Source: Prevotella sp. (lineage in GTDB: Bacteria > Bacteroidota > Bacteroidia > Bacteroidales > Bacteroidaceae). Taken from it: a DNA stretch of 58,626 bases. Positions within the stretch are counted from its first letter, which is position 1, and each line of letters begins with the position of its first letter. A program made the translations under genes and the position numbers. The notes under the pieces are model-generated. The model searched no databases and had not been told where the DNA came from. It worked only from the letters and a program-made list of their open reading frames with translations. The stretch is from positions 1 through 58,626 of the forward strand of contig JAFZSL010000050.1 in NCBI GenBank assembly GCA_017619375.1, given 5' to 3'. Positions 25,900 through 33,883 of this stretch are shown here, piece after piece.

Positions 25900-25958
25900 T
25901 TCCTCCTAAGACTTCCTATATCCTCCTATTTCTTCCTATATCTTCTCCTTTTCTCCTA
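25900..25958. repeat. Ten-nt periodic tract between divergent promoters
   Basis: Units TCCTCCTAAG, ACTTCCTATA, TCCTCCTATT, TCTTCCTATA, TCTTCTCCTT, TTCTCCTACT follow each other in strict 10-nt steps. The tract fills the gap between the minus-strand promoter at 25855-25886 and the plus-strand promoter at 25967-25998. Confidence 0.8.
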
Positions 25959-25966
25959 CTTTGTTG

Positions 25967-25998
25967 TTTGTGTTTTTCCTTGAAAATGCTTATATTTG
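25967..25998 (+). promoter_or_regulatory. Consensus promoter for the GH31/symporter operon
   Basis: TTTG (25967-25970), exactly 20 nt, then TATATTTG (25991-25998), a full match to the Bacteroidetes consensus. The start codon of the first ORF lies only about 14 nt beyond the -7 box, so the leader is very short. Confidence 0.8.
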
Positions 25999-26011
25999 CG
26001 CCAAAAAGCGG

Positions 26012-26194
26012 ATGATGGGTAAAAGGTGCGTGATATCGGCCTTGTTGTGTTGGCTTAGCATGGGGATGGCTGTCCTCCCCGTCATCCACACGCTCTATGG
26101 AAAGGTGGAGGTGACCAGTGACGACGGCGTGTTGCGGGTCACCGCTCCCTTGGGATGCGAGGAGTATGACAAAAACAACAACCTCTTGCCATGA
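26012..26194 (+). CDS. Small exported or membrane peptide preceding the GH31 gene
   Basis: 60 aa from the ATG at 26012; the in-frame ATG at 25961 lies upstream of the promoter and is excluded. A signal-like N-terminus (KRCVISALLCWLSMGMAVLPV) is followed by about 35 polar residues ending NNNLLP. The stop overlaps the GH31 start by 4 nt (ATGA), so it is translationally coupled to the hydrolase. It may be a genuine small exported protein or a leader peptide that couples translation. GH31 itself has no signal peptide. No homology is recognised. Confidence 0.5.
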   Translation: MMGKRCVISALLCWLSMGMAVLPVIHTLYGKVEVTSDDGVLRVTAPLGCEEYDKNNNLLP

Positions 26195-28419
26195 AACAAA
26201 CCAATTACCACTTGTTCGACTTCATGGACTTCGACCCCTCCTTGCAGCGAGACGAAGTCCTTTGGAAAGCGTGGGCGCCTTCCCGTGTCAAGGAGAAAGA
26301 CGGCGACATCCACATCACCATCCCCTTTCAAAGACAAAAACGCCAGGAGGATATGGCACCCGACACCGATGCGCCGCAGCGAACATACACCCTCGTGGTC
26401 AGGGCCTATGGTCCAAGAATACTGCGGCTCTTCATCACCATGGCTGACGACGGGATGGTGGAGGAGGATGACATGCTGCAGATGCAGGTGCGTCACACAC
26501 CCCTTCATCTGGAGGATGGTCGCGTGATGGATGGCGATGGCCGTTGCCGAGCCACCATCGACCAGCAGCCGCCCCTCCTCGACCCATGGAGCGACCTGCT
26601 CCCTGCTCCCCAACCGGCACCCCGCATCACCTTCTTCCCTGATGGCGATGAGGAAAAGCCGGTAGCCCTCAGTGATGACCATTTCTCACCACCACGATAC
26701 GACGCCCTGCCCATCGGCTTTGTGGAGACGGGAGAGAGTGTGGAACGCGCCACCATCAGTTTGCAATGCGCCCCCGACGAGTGCTTCGCCGGGACAGGAG
26801 AGCGGTTTCGGAAGATGGACCTCAGCGGACAGACCTTCCAACTGAAAAACCAGGACGCGCAGGGCGTGAACAACCGTCGTTGCTACAAGAACATCCCCTT
26901 CTTCCTGTCCAGCAGGATGTATGGCGCCTTCTACCACACCAGCGACTACTGCAAACTATCCCTCGCCGACCATTCCACCCGTTCCGTGCAGTTCCTCTGC
27001 GACCGCGCCACCCTCGATGTGTTCCTCATAGGAGGGAGCACGCCAGAGGAGGTGCTGCGAGGATACCGCATGCTCACCGGCTTCCCGCAGATGCCCCCGT
27101 TGTGGTCGTTTGGCATTTGGATGAGTCGCATGACCTATTTCTCCGCAGAGGAGGTGGAGGGCATCTGCCAAAGGCTGCGCCAAGAGCATTTCCCCTGCGA
27201 CGTCATACACCTCGACACGGGATGGTTCCGCACCGACTGGCTCTGCGAATGGAAATTCAACCCGGAGCGCTTCCCCGACCCCGAGGGCTTCATCCAAAGG
27301 CTGGCCAGACAAGGTTTCAAGGTCTCGCTATGGCAACTGCCTTATGTCGCCAAGGGTGCAGAACAGTTGGAGGAGGCGAAGGAGCACCGCTACATCGCCC
27401 CGCTGCGGAAGGAGCAGGCCACGGAAGGCAGCAATTTCTCCGCACTCGACTATGCCGGCACCATCGATTTCACCAATCCCGATGCCACCGCCTGGTACAA
27501 AGGGCTGCTGCGACGACTGTTGAAAATGGGCGTGAAATGCATCAAAACCGATTTCGGGGAGAACATCCACATGGATGCCGACTACCACGCCATGCCCCCC
27601 GAGCGACTCAACAACCTCTATGCACTGCTCTACCAGAGGGCGGCCTATGAGGTGACACGCGAGGTGACGGGGGAGGGCATCGTCTGGGCCAGGGCCGCCT
27701 GGGCGGGATGCCAGAGATACCCCCTCCACTGGGGAGGCGACAGCGCCAGCACTTGGGACGGCATGGCGGGGTCGTTGAAGGGAGGGCTGCACCTCGGACT
27801 GAGCGGGTTCGCCTTCTGGAGCCACGACGTGCCGGGTTTCCATTCCGTACCCGACTTCATGAATTCACCTCTCGACCCGCAAGTGTATGTGAGATGGACG
27901 CAGATGGGCGTCTTCACCTCGCATTTCCGCTACCACGGCACCTGCAAGCGCGAACCATGGCATTATCCCGACATCGCACCCATCGTAAGAAGGTGGTGGA
28001 GATTCAGATACAGACTCATACCCTACATCGTGGAACAGGCGCGGAAGGCTTGTTCAAACGGCATGCCCATGGTGCAGGCACTGCTCATCCGACATCCCTA
28101 CGACCGGCAATGCTGGCATGTGGACGATGAATACTATTTCGGAAGCGAATTCCTTGTCTGTCCTGTCATGAACGGGAAGGGATGGCGTGACATCTACCTG
28201 CCCGAAGGGATGTGGGTGGACTTCTTCACCGGAGAACGGTGGGACGGCGGACGATGGTACGAACATGTCGACACGACTCTCGAACGGATGCCCGTCTTCG
28301 TGCGGCCGGGAGCCATCATTCCCCTCTATCCGGAAGAGGTGGACAGCACCGACGACATGGACCTCTCCAAGGCCATCCATTGGAACATCAGCAAGGACTA
28401 CAAAGGATACGACATATGA
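26191..28419 (+). CDS. GH31 alpha-xylosidase-like glycoside hydrolase
   Basis: 742 aa. An N-terminal beta-sandwich (about 1-270) is followed by the GH31 (beta/alpha)8 barrel. The catalytic nucleophile is D454 in KTDFGE and the acid/base D517 in HWGGDS, as in E. coli YicI (TDFGE, HWGGD). WFRTDWLCEWKFNPERFPDP and LSGFAFWSHDVPGF also fit alpha-xylosidases better than alpha-glucosidases. There is no signal peptide, so it acts in the cytoplasm on imported oligosaccharides such as xyloglucan fragments. The start overlaps the preceding 60-aa ORF and the end overlaps the symporter start, both by ATGA, giving a tight operon under a consensus promoter at 25967-25998. Confidence 0.9.
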   Translation: MKQTNYHLFDFMDFDPSLQRDEVLWKAWAPSRVKEKDGDIHITIPFQRQKRQEDMAPDTDAPQRTYTLVVRAYGPRILRLFITMADDGMVEEDDMLQMQVRHTPLHLEDGRVMDGDGRCRATIDQQPPLLDPWSDLLPAPQPAPRITFFPDGDEEKPVALSDDHFSPPRYDALPIGFVETGESVERATISLQCAPDECFAGTGERFRKMDLSGQTFQLKNQDAQGVNNRRCYKNIPFFLSSRMYGAFYHTSDYCKLSLADHSTRSVQFLCDRATLDVFLIGGSTPEEVLRGYRMLTGFPQMPPLWSFGIWMSRMTYFSAEEVEGICQRLRQEHFPCDVIHLDTGWFRTDWLCEWKFNPERFPDPEGFIQRLARQGFKVSLWQLPYVAKGAEQLEEAKEHRYIAPLRKEQATEGSNFSALDYAGTIDFTNPDATAWYKGLLRRLLKMGVKCIKTDFGENIHMDADYHAMPPERLNNLYALLYQRAAYEVTREVTGEGIVWARAAWAGCQRYPLHWGGDSASTWDGMAGSLKGGLHLGLSGFAFWSHDVPGFHSVPDFMNSPLDPQVYVRWTQMGVFTSHFRYHGTCKREPWHYPDIAPIVRRWWRFRYRLIPYIVEQARKACSNGMPMVQALLIRHPYDRQCWHVDDEYYFGSEFLVCPVMNGKGWRDIYLPEGMWVDFFTGERWDGGRWYEHVDTTLERMPVFVRPGAIIPLYPEEVDSTDDMDLSKAIHWNISKDYKGYDI

Positions 28420-29969
28420 ACACACACTACATGCAGGGCCTCGACTGGCTCATCCTCGCCACCTATTTCATCATCCTCCTCGCCATCGGCATCTGGGCCA
28501 GCAGGCGGCGCGACAAGAAGGGAAGCCTCTTCCTCGCGGAACGTTCGCTGAGGTGGCACCACATCGGGTTCTCCATGTGGGGCACCAACGTGGGACCGTC
28601 GATGCTCATTGCCAGCGCCAGTGCGGGATTCACCACGGGCATCGTCTCAGGCAACTACGCTTGGTATGCCTTCGTCTTCATCGCCATGCTCGCCTTTGTC
28701 TTCGCACCGCGATACCTCGGGGCGGGGGTCAGTACGTTGCCGGAGTTCATGGGGCTGCGCTACGGTCAGTCCACGCGCAACATCCTGGCGTGGTACACCA
28801 TTGTCACCATCGTCATCTCATGGCTCGCGCTCACCCTCTTCGCCGGCGGCATCCTCATCCGACAGGTGTTCGACATCCCGATGTGGCTCTCCGCCGCCAT
28901 CCTCCTGCTCATCTCCGCCTTCTTCACCATGCTCGGCGGACTGAAGGCGGTGGCCTACACCAATGTATACCAGATGGTGCTGCTCATCATCGTGTCCGCC
29001 ACGCTCACCATCGTGGGACTTTCCCATGTCGGTGGCGTCTCCGCATTGGTGGCAAAGGTGCCTGCCGACTATTGGGTGCTCTTCAAACCCAACAGCGACG
29101 AGGCCTTCCCCTGGCTCCCCATCATTTTAGGGTATCCCGTCATGGGCGTGTGGTTCTGGTGCACCGACCAGTCGATGGTGCAACCCGTGCTCGCCGCACG
29201 AAATCTCAGGGAAGGGCAGTTGGGCACCAACTTCACGGGATGGCTGAAAATCCTCGACGTGCCATTGTACATCCTTCCCGGTGTCATCTGTTGCGCCCTC
29301 TTCCCCACGTTGAATAACCCCGATGAGGCCTACCTCACCATGGTGGAGAACCTCTTTCCCGTGGGGATGGTCGGACTGGTCTTCGCCGTGCTCACCGCCT
29401 GCTTGGTGTCCACCATAGGGTCGGCGCTCAACGCCTTGAGCACCGTCTTCACGATGGACATCTATGTGAAAAAGTTCGAGCCCGATGCCTCGCAGCAGCG
29501 CATCAACCATGTGGGGCGCATCGTCACCCTTGTGGGAGCGGCGGTGGCCATCGTACTCACCGTCGCCATCGACAGCATCAAGGGGCTCAACCTCTTCAAT
29601 GTCTTCCAGTCGGTGCTGGGGTTCATCGCACCGCCCATGACGGCCGTGTTCCTCTTCGGCGTGTTCTGGAAACGTGCCACCACAAGGGCGGCCAACCTCG
29701 CACTCACCGCCGGCACCGCCTTCTGCATCGGCATCGGCATACTCTATCTCTGGGGACCCAAGAGCGACCTTTGGCCTCATTTCATGATGCTATCCTTCCT
29801 CCTCTTCGTCATCTTGGCGTTAATGATGGTGGTGGTCTCGCTCGTCGACAAAAAAAGGGAGTGCCACGACATCCCCTTGCCCGTGCCGGGAAAACGTTCG
29901 ATGCTGCCCGTCGCTTTATGGCTCATCCTGGCCTTGGTGATGGTGGGGCTGTATGTTTTCTTTAATTAG
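28416..29969 (+). CDS. Sodium:solute symporter (SSS/SGLT family)
   Basis: 517 aa from the ATG overlapping the GH31 stop. About 13-14 transmembrane helices are visible. SSS hallmarks are FLAERSLRWHHIGFSMWGTN near helix 1-2, the TMLGGLKAVAYTNVYQM motif, and a STIGSALNALSTVFTMDIY segment in the Na-site helix. It should import a sugar or similar solute with sodium across the inner membrane. Coupling to an intracellular alpha-xylosidase suggests a xylose-containing glycoside as substrate. The UroD/B12 fusion follows 77 nt later on the same strand, so a methylated substrate is also conceivable. Confidence 0.9.
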   Translation: MNTHYMQGLDWLILATYFIILLAIGIWASRRRDKKGSLFLAERSLRWHHIGFSMWGTNVGPSMLIASASAGFTTGIVSGNYAWYAFVFIAMLAFVFAPRYLGAGVSTLPEFMGLRYGQSTRNILAWYTIVTIVISWLALTLFAGGILIRQVFDIPMWLSAAILLLISAFFTMLGGLKAVAYTNVYQMVLLIIVSATLTIVGLSHVGGVSALVAKVPADYWVLFKPNSDEAFPWLPIILGYPVMGVWFWCTDQSMVQPVLAARNLREGQLGTNFTGWLKILDVPLYILPGVICCALFPTLNNPDEAYLTMVENLFPVGMVGLVFAVLTACLVSTIGSALNALSTVFTMDIYVKKFEPDASQQRINHVGRIVTLVGAAVAIVLTVAIDSIKGLNLFNVFQSVLGFIAPPMTAVFLFGVFWKRATTRAANLALTAGTAFCIGIGILYLWGPKSDLWPHFMMLSFLLFVILALMMVVVSLVDKKRECHDIPLPVPGKRSMLPVALWLILALVMVGLYVFFN

Positions 29970-29974
29970 TTTTG

Positions 29975-30031
29975 GCGTTATATCGTTATTCCGTTATCAC
30001 GTTATATCGTCATTCCGTCATTCCGTCATCC
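29975..30031. repeat. Eight-nt periodic tract (CGTTATAT/CGTCATTC)
   Basis: Seven consecutive 8-nt units (CGTTATAT CGTTATTC CGTTATCA CGTTATAT CGTCATTC CGTCATTC CGTCATCC) fill the gap between the symporter and the B12 methyltransferase gene. A relative of the same period lies at 51533-51609, next to another SSS symporter. Confidence 0.85.
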
Positions 30032-30046
30032 TGAAAAAAATACACC

Positions 30047-32875
30047 ATGATCCATTCAAGTTGGAAAAAAAACCTTGAGGAGACCAAACACCACTATGTA
30101 GACTGGTGGAACCGCAAGGGCGTCATCGTCAACATGTGGGAGCATTTCCAAGAAGGAGTGACTCCCCATGCCGACATCCTGAAACCGGAACCGCCTGCAA
30201 ACCTTCAACAACAGTGGTTCGACCCGCAATGGAGGGCGCGTTACCTCGATTGGTACGTGGCGCACAGTTCGCTGAAGGCCGACATCCTCCCCGTGGCCAA
30301 CACCCAACTGGGACCGGGGTCGTTGGCCGCCATCCTTGGCGGGGTGTTTGAGGGAGGAGAGGACACCATCTGGATTCACCCCGCATCCGATTTCAACGAT
30401 GCCATTCCTTTCGACAAGGAGCATCCCAACTACCTCTTGCACAAGCAACTGTTGCGGGCCTGCAAGGAGAGGGCGAAGGGCAACTACTATGTGGGAATGC
30501 CCGACCTGATGGAGGGCCTTGATGTTTTGGCGGCTCTCAAAGGCACGGACCAGGTGTTGATGGACACCGTGATGAGGCCGGAGGTGGTGGAGCGACAGAT
30601 GCAGCGCATCAACGACATCTATTTTGAGGTGTTCGACGAACTCTACGACATCATCCGCGAGGGCGACGAGATGGCTTTCTGCTATTTCTCTGCATGGGCG
30701 CCGGGAAAGATGAGCAAGTTGCAGAGCGACATCTCCACCATGGTGAGCGAGGACGATTATCGGCGATTCGTGCAACCGTTTATCAGGGAGCAGTGCCAGC
30801 GCATCGACTACACCCTCTACCACCTCGATGGCGTGGGGGCCATACGTCACCTGCCCGCCATCCTGGAAATCGAGGAACTCGACGCCATTCAATGGACACC
30901 GGGAGTGGGGGAACCGCAAGGTGGTAACGCCAAGTGGTACGGACTCTACCGACAGATTCTCGAGGCGGGAAAGAGTCTGATGTGCTGTTGGGTGCAACTT
31001 GACGAACTCCCGTCGTTGCTCGACCACATCGGGACGGAGGGTGTGCACCTGGAGATGGATTTCCACAACGAGCAGGAGGTGGAACAGGCATTGGAAATCG
31101 TGGAAAGGGCGAAAGCGGCAGCACCGAAAGCCATGCCGACGACTACGACACGGACGCGCTCGCTGCCCGACAATAGAATCCTCATCCTCGACGGGGCGAT
31201 GGGGACGATGATACAGCAACATCATTTGCAGGAAGAGGATTTCCGGGGCGACCGTTTCAAGGATGTGGAGGGTGCCCTGAAAGGTTGCAACGACCTGCTG
31301 TGCCTGACGCGACCCGATGTCATCGAGGGCATCCATCGCAAATACCTCGAGGCGGGGGCGGACCTCATAGAGACCTGCACCTTCAACGCACAGCGTGTCT
31401 CACTCGCCGACTATGGCGTGGAGGACTGCGCCCGTGAGGTGAACCTCGCCGCCTGCCGCATAGCAAGGGAAGTGACGGAGGAATATTCGCGCCTCACACC
31501 CGAAAAACCGCGTTTCGTCCTCGGCAGCGTAGGACCCACTAATGGCATCTGTTCGCCGGAGGCTACCAGCGGCGTGCCGCTCGACCAGAAACTGTTGAGA
31601 CATGCTTACGAGGAACAGATGGCGGCTCTCCTCGACGGCGGTGTGGATGGCATCCTCATAGAAACCATCTTTGACACGCTCAACGCCCGCATCGCCATCG
31701 AGGCGGCTATCCACGTGATGAAAGAAAAAGGAAAAAGACTGCCCGTCCTGCTGAGTTTCTCCGTTTCCACTCCCGACGGCCATAACATGTTGGGACAGGA
31801 CATCCTCGCTTTCATCGACACATTGATGGACAACCCCGGCATCCGCCCGCACATCTATTCCATCGGCATCAACTGCCTCGCCGACGTGCCTCTTATGACT
31901 CCTCTCGTAATGGAGATGGGGCGTCGATTTGGCTGTCGCGTCAGCCTCTATCCCAATGCGGGGATGCCGGATGCACAAGGACACTATGGAAAGACCGCTG
32001 AGAGCCTCCTCGCTGACGTGTGGCCGCTCATCGACGGCCATCACCTCAACGTACTCGGTGGATGCTGCGGCACCTCCGATGACAACATCCGCGCCTTCGC
32101 GCAAGCCATACAGCCGGCAAAGGGACTTTTCATCTCGCCACATCAGGTGGTAGCGGATGGTGAACATAGTGGCTATAGAGGGTATAGAGGTCCTGGTGAA
32201 TCTAATGCCTCTATGGATACTATTGCTTCTATCGCCACCCTCTATGACGCCATCCTCGGTGGCAGGGATGACATTGCTGCCGCCGCCACAAAGACCGCTC
32301 TGGAAGAGGGAAAATCTCCCCAGGACCTCATCGAAAAGCAGATGATTGCTGCCATGACCGAACTGGGACGACAGTTCCAAGAGGGAAAGGCCTTTGTCCC
32401 GCAGTTGTTGATGGCGGGGCGTGCAATGAAAACCGCCTTGGCGCAAATCAAAATGACGGATGGCGAAGCCCAGGTAAGAAGTCGGGGAAGGGTGGTCATC
32501 GGAACAGTGAAAGGCGACCTTCACGACATCGGCAAAAACCTCGTGGCGGCCATGCTCGAGGGCTGTGGCTTCGAGGTGGTCAACGTCGGCATCGATGTCT
32601 CGGCGGGACAATTTGTCGAAGCGATAAAAAAGCATCGCCCCGACCTCCTCTGCATGAGTGCGCTCCTCACCACCACCATGGGGTATATGAAAAATGTCAT
32701 CGAAACCTTGGAACAGGCGGGACTACGCCAACAAATAAAAATCATGGTGGGTGGTGCCCCCGTCACCCAGCGCTTCGCCGATGAAATCGGCGCCGACGGT
32801 TACAGCGATAACGCCAATTCCGCCGTCATCCTCGCAAAACAGTTGATGGAGCAGTCACCAACCCCGAAGGGGTGA
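30047..32875 (+). CDS. Corrinoid methyltransferase fusion: UroD-type + homocysteine S-methyltransferase + B12-binding
   Basis: 942 aa, three modules. Residues about 1-365 are a uroporphyrinogen-decarboxylase-type domain as in MtaA/CmuA methyltransferases (FCYFSAWAPGKMSKLQSDIS, YHLDGVGAIRHLPAI, IQWTPGVGEPQGG). The HxC zinc motif of MtaA appears as HLD. About 379-690 is a MetH-type homocysteine methyltransferase (ILDGAMGTMIQ) with all three zinc cysteines (INCLAD, GGCCGT). After a repetitive linker (about 706-727), a B12 cap and cobalamin-binding domain carry DxHxxG (GDLHDIGKN, about 824). There is no folate-binding domain and no reactivation domain. Probable reaction: methyl from an unknown donor to the corrinoid, then to homocysteine giving methionine. 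The last codons lie in a CCCGAAGGGG hairpin. Confidence 0.85.
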   Translation: MIHSSWKKNLEETKHHYVDWWNRKGVIVNMWEHFQEGVTPHADILKPEPPANLQQQWFDPQWRARYLDWYVAHSSLKADILPVANTQLGPGSLAAILGGVFEGGEDTIWIHPASDFNDAIPFDKEHPNYLLHKQLLRACKERAKGNYYVGMPDLMEGLDVLAALKGTDQVLMDTVMRPEVVERQMQRINDIYFEVFDELYDIIREGDEMAFCYFSAWAPGKMSKLQSDISTMVSEDDYRRFVQPFIREQCQRIDYTLYHLDGVGAIRHLPAILEIEELDAIQWTPGVGEPQGGNAKWYGLYRQILEAGKSLMCCWVQLDELPSLLDHIGTEGVHLEMDFHNEQEVEQALEIVERAKAAAPKAMPTTTTRTRSLPDNRILILDGAMGTMIQQHHLQEEDFRGDRFKDVEGALKGCNDLLCLTRPDVIEGIHRKYLEAGADLIETCTFNAQRVSLADYGVEDCAREVNLAACRIAREVTEEYSRLTPEKPRFVLGSVGPTNGICSPEATSGVPLDQKLLRHAYEEQMAALLDGGVDGILIETIFDTLNARIAIEAAIHVMKEKGKRLPVLLSFSVSTPDGHNMLGQDILAFIDTLMDNPGIRPHIYSIGINCLADVPLMTPLVMEMGRRFGCRVSLYPNAGMPDAQGHYGKTAESLLADVWPLIDGHHLNVLGGCCGTSDDNIRAFAQAIQPAKGLFISPHQVVADGEHSGYRGYRGPGESNASMDTIASIATLYDAILGGRDDIAAAATKTALEEGKSPQDLIEKQMIAAMTELGRQFQEGKAFVPQLLMAGRAMKTALAQIKMTDGEAQVRSRGRVVIGTVKGDLHDIGKNLVAAMLEGCGFEVVNVGIDVSAGQFVEAIKKHRPDLLCMSALLTTTMGYMKNVIETLEQAGLRQQIKIMVGGAPVTQRFADEIGADGYSDNANSAVILAKQLMEQSPTPKG
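32166..32233. repeat. In-frame 9-nt periodic tract in the methyltransferase linker
   Basis: GGCTATAGA GGGTATAGA GGTCCTGGT GAATCTAAT GCCTCTATG GATACTATT run at 9-nt steps and encode GYRGYRGPGESNASMDTI, the linker between the homocysteine and B12 modules. Nucleotide composition is AT-richer than the flanking gene. Confidence 0.75.
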
Positions 32876-32947
32876 TAGAACACAGACGAGGGTGTCAATC
32901 CCCGGGAGACATATTTCCCCTTCGAAATGGATGCCAGTCTTTGGCCT

Positions 32948-33652
32948 TCATTTCCTCTTGAAACATCCCTTGTTATTGCATAAAGCGCAGGGGTAGGGGT
33001 GTTTTTTCACCGTAGGACCTAATCCGATGACCCCGCTGACCGACTTGACGGGAATCATCATCTGACCCTCGGTGAGGGTGACTCCGCAGGGTGCGTTTCC
33101 CAAAAGGGGAAACAGTTGCTGTTGGTCGGCGACATCCCATCCGCAGTAACCGGGAGAGAAACGGTTGGTGTGACGCCAACCCAGTTTGTCGATGCTGGCT
33201 TGTATGGTGTTCTCCATCAGGTCGGCACAACGCTCCACCATCACCGAACCCACGGCGTCGGCCACAAATACGCGCACAGGGTCTTTCTCCTCCTTGCGCA
33301 ACCGCTCATATTCCATTCCCGCCGTTGCTACGAAAAATGCGAATGACTCACTGCCACCCAACTGCCGTGCGATGGTGGCACCCACCTTTAGACATGTCTC
33401 TCCTCCAAAGTCGTTGGGATGGGGTTTGTGTCCACCCGAAAACACCATCAAAAGAGGCGGATGGTCGTTAAGCGTTCCACCCATCACATGGTAGCAAAAA
33501 CGTGGTCTCGCCACTTTCTCCGCCATCGCCATCACCATCGCAACCTCCTCCACCACACGACTGTCGGGCAACGTGTCACCATACCCCATTTGCACATACA
33601 CCTCGTGCGGGGAGATGTCCAAGTCGTGGAAGCAAAGGGACTTCTGGGTCAT
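32948..33652 (-). CDS. MetH activation-domain-like (B12 methyltransferase reactivation) protein
   Basis: 234 aa. It resembles the SAM-binding reactivation domain at the C-terminus of MetH and free-standing homologues such as TM0269. Diagnostic parts are GWRHTNRFSPGYCGWDVADQ, matching the R-x-S-P-G-Y core, then QLFPLLGNAPCGVTLTEGQM, PVKSVSGVIGLG and a Cys-rich tail (CALCNNKGCFKRK) that may bind metal. It is convergent with, and 72 nt from, the UroD-Hcy-B12 fusion, which lacks such a domain. The obvious inference is that it reductively remethylates the fusion's inactivated cob(II)alamin with SAM. It could also serve other corrinoid enzymes. Confidence 0.8.
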   Translation of the reverse strand: MTQKSLCFHDLDISPHEVYVQMGYGDTLPDSRVVEEVAMVMAMAEKVARPRFCYHVMGGTLNDHPPLLMVFSGGHKPHPNDFGGETCLKVGATIARQLGGSESFAFFVATAGMEYERLRKEEKDPVRVFVADAVGSVMVERCADLMENTIQASIDKLGWRHTNRFSPGYCGWDVADQQQLFPLLGNAPCGVTLTEGQMMIPVKSVSGVIGLGPTVKKHPYPCALCNNKGCFKRK

Positions 33653-33707
33653 GATTCTTTCAAATGTGATGTTGATTTTGAATATCTTTCGGGGATTTGT
33701 AGTACGC

Positions 33708-33741
33708 TCAGGTGGATTTGCAATATTTCAAATCCGCCTGA
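33708..33741. terminator. Hairpin between the reactivation-like gene and the repeat block
   Basis: TCAGGTGGATTTG (33708-33720) pairs with CAAATCCGCCTGA (33729-33741) with a single G-U. It is upstream of the minus-strand reactivation gene and after the S41 protease gene's upstream partner region. It could be a terminator for leftward transcription or another dispersed palindrome. Confidence 0.4.
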
Positions 33742-33759
33742 ACATTCTTGGTCATAAAG

Positions 33760-33875
33760 AGGACATTTGTCCCTTCAACTCCCCCTCTGCCTGAGAGGGG
33801 GTGGCCGCAGGCCGGGGGCGAGGGAGACCCTCTGCCCGAGAGGGGGTGGCCGCAGGCCGGGGGCGAGGGAGAACA
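33760..33875. repeat. Two tandem 45-bp copies of a GC-rich dispersed palindromic repeat
   Basis: Copies at 33783-33827 and 33828-33872 (CCCTCTGCC..GAGAGGG, then GGCCGCAGGCC, then CGAGGGAGA). Each contains two small palindromes. A third, diverged copy lies at 40157-40201, preceded in both places by a TTTGTCCCTTCAACTCC/ATGTCCCTTTAATTCC string. Confidence 0.85.
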
Positions 33876-33883
33876 CCCGTGTT

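Noticed and set aside
29970-30046. Cobalamin riboswitch upstream of the B12 fusion
   Set aside because: The gap is only 77 nt and is filled by an 8-nt periodic tract, too short and too simple for a B12 riboswitch.
30047-32875. Ordinary MetH methionine synthase
   Set aside because: The N-terminal module is UroD-type, and the folate-binding and activation domains of MetH are missing.
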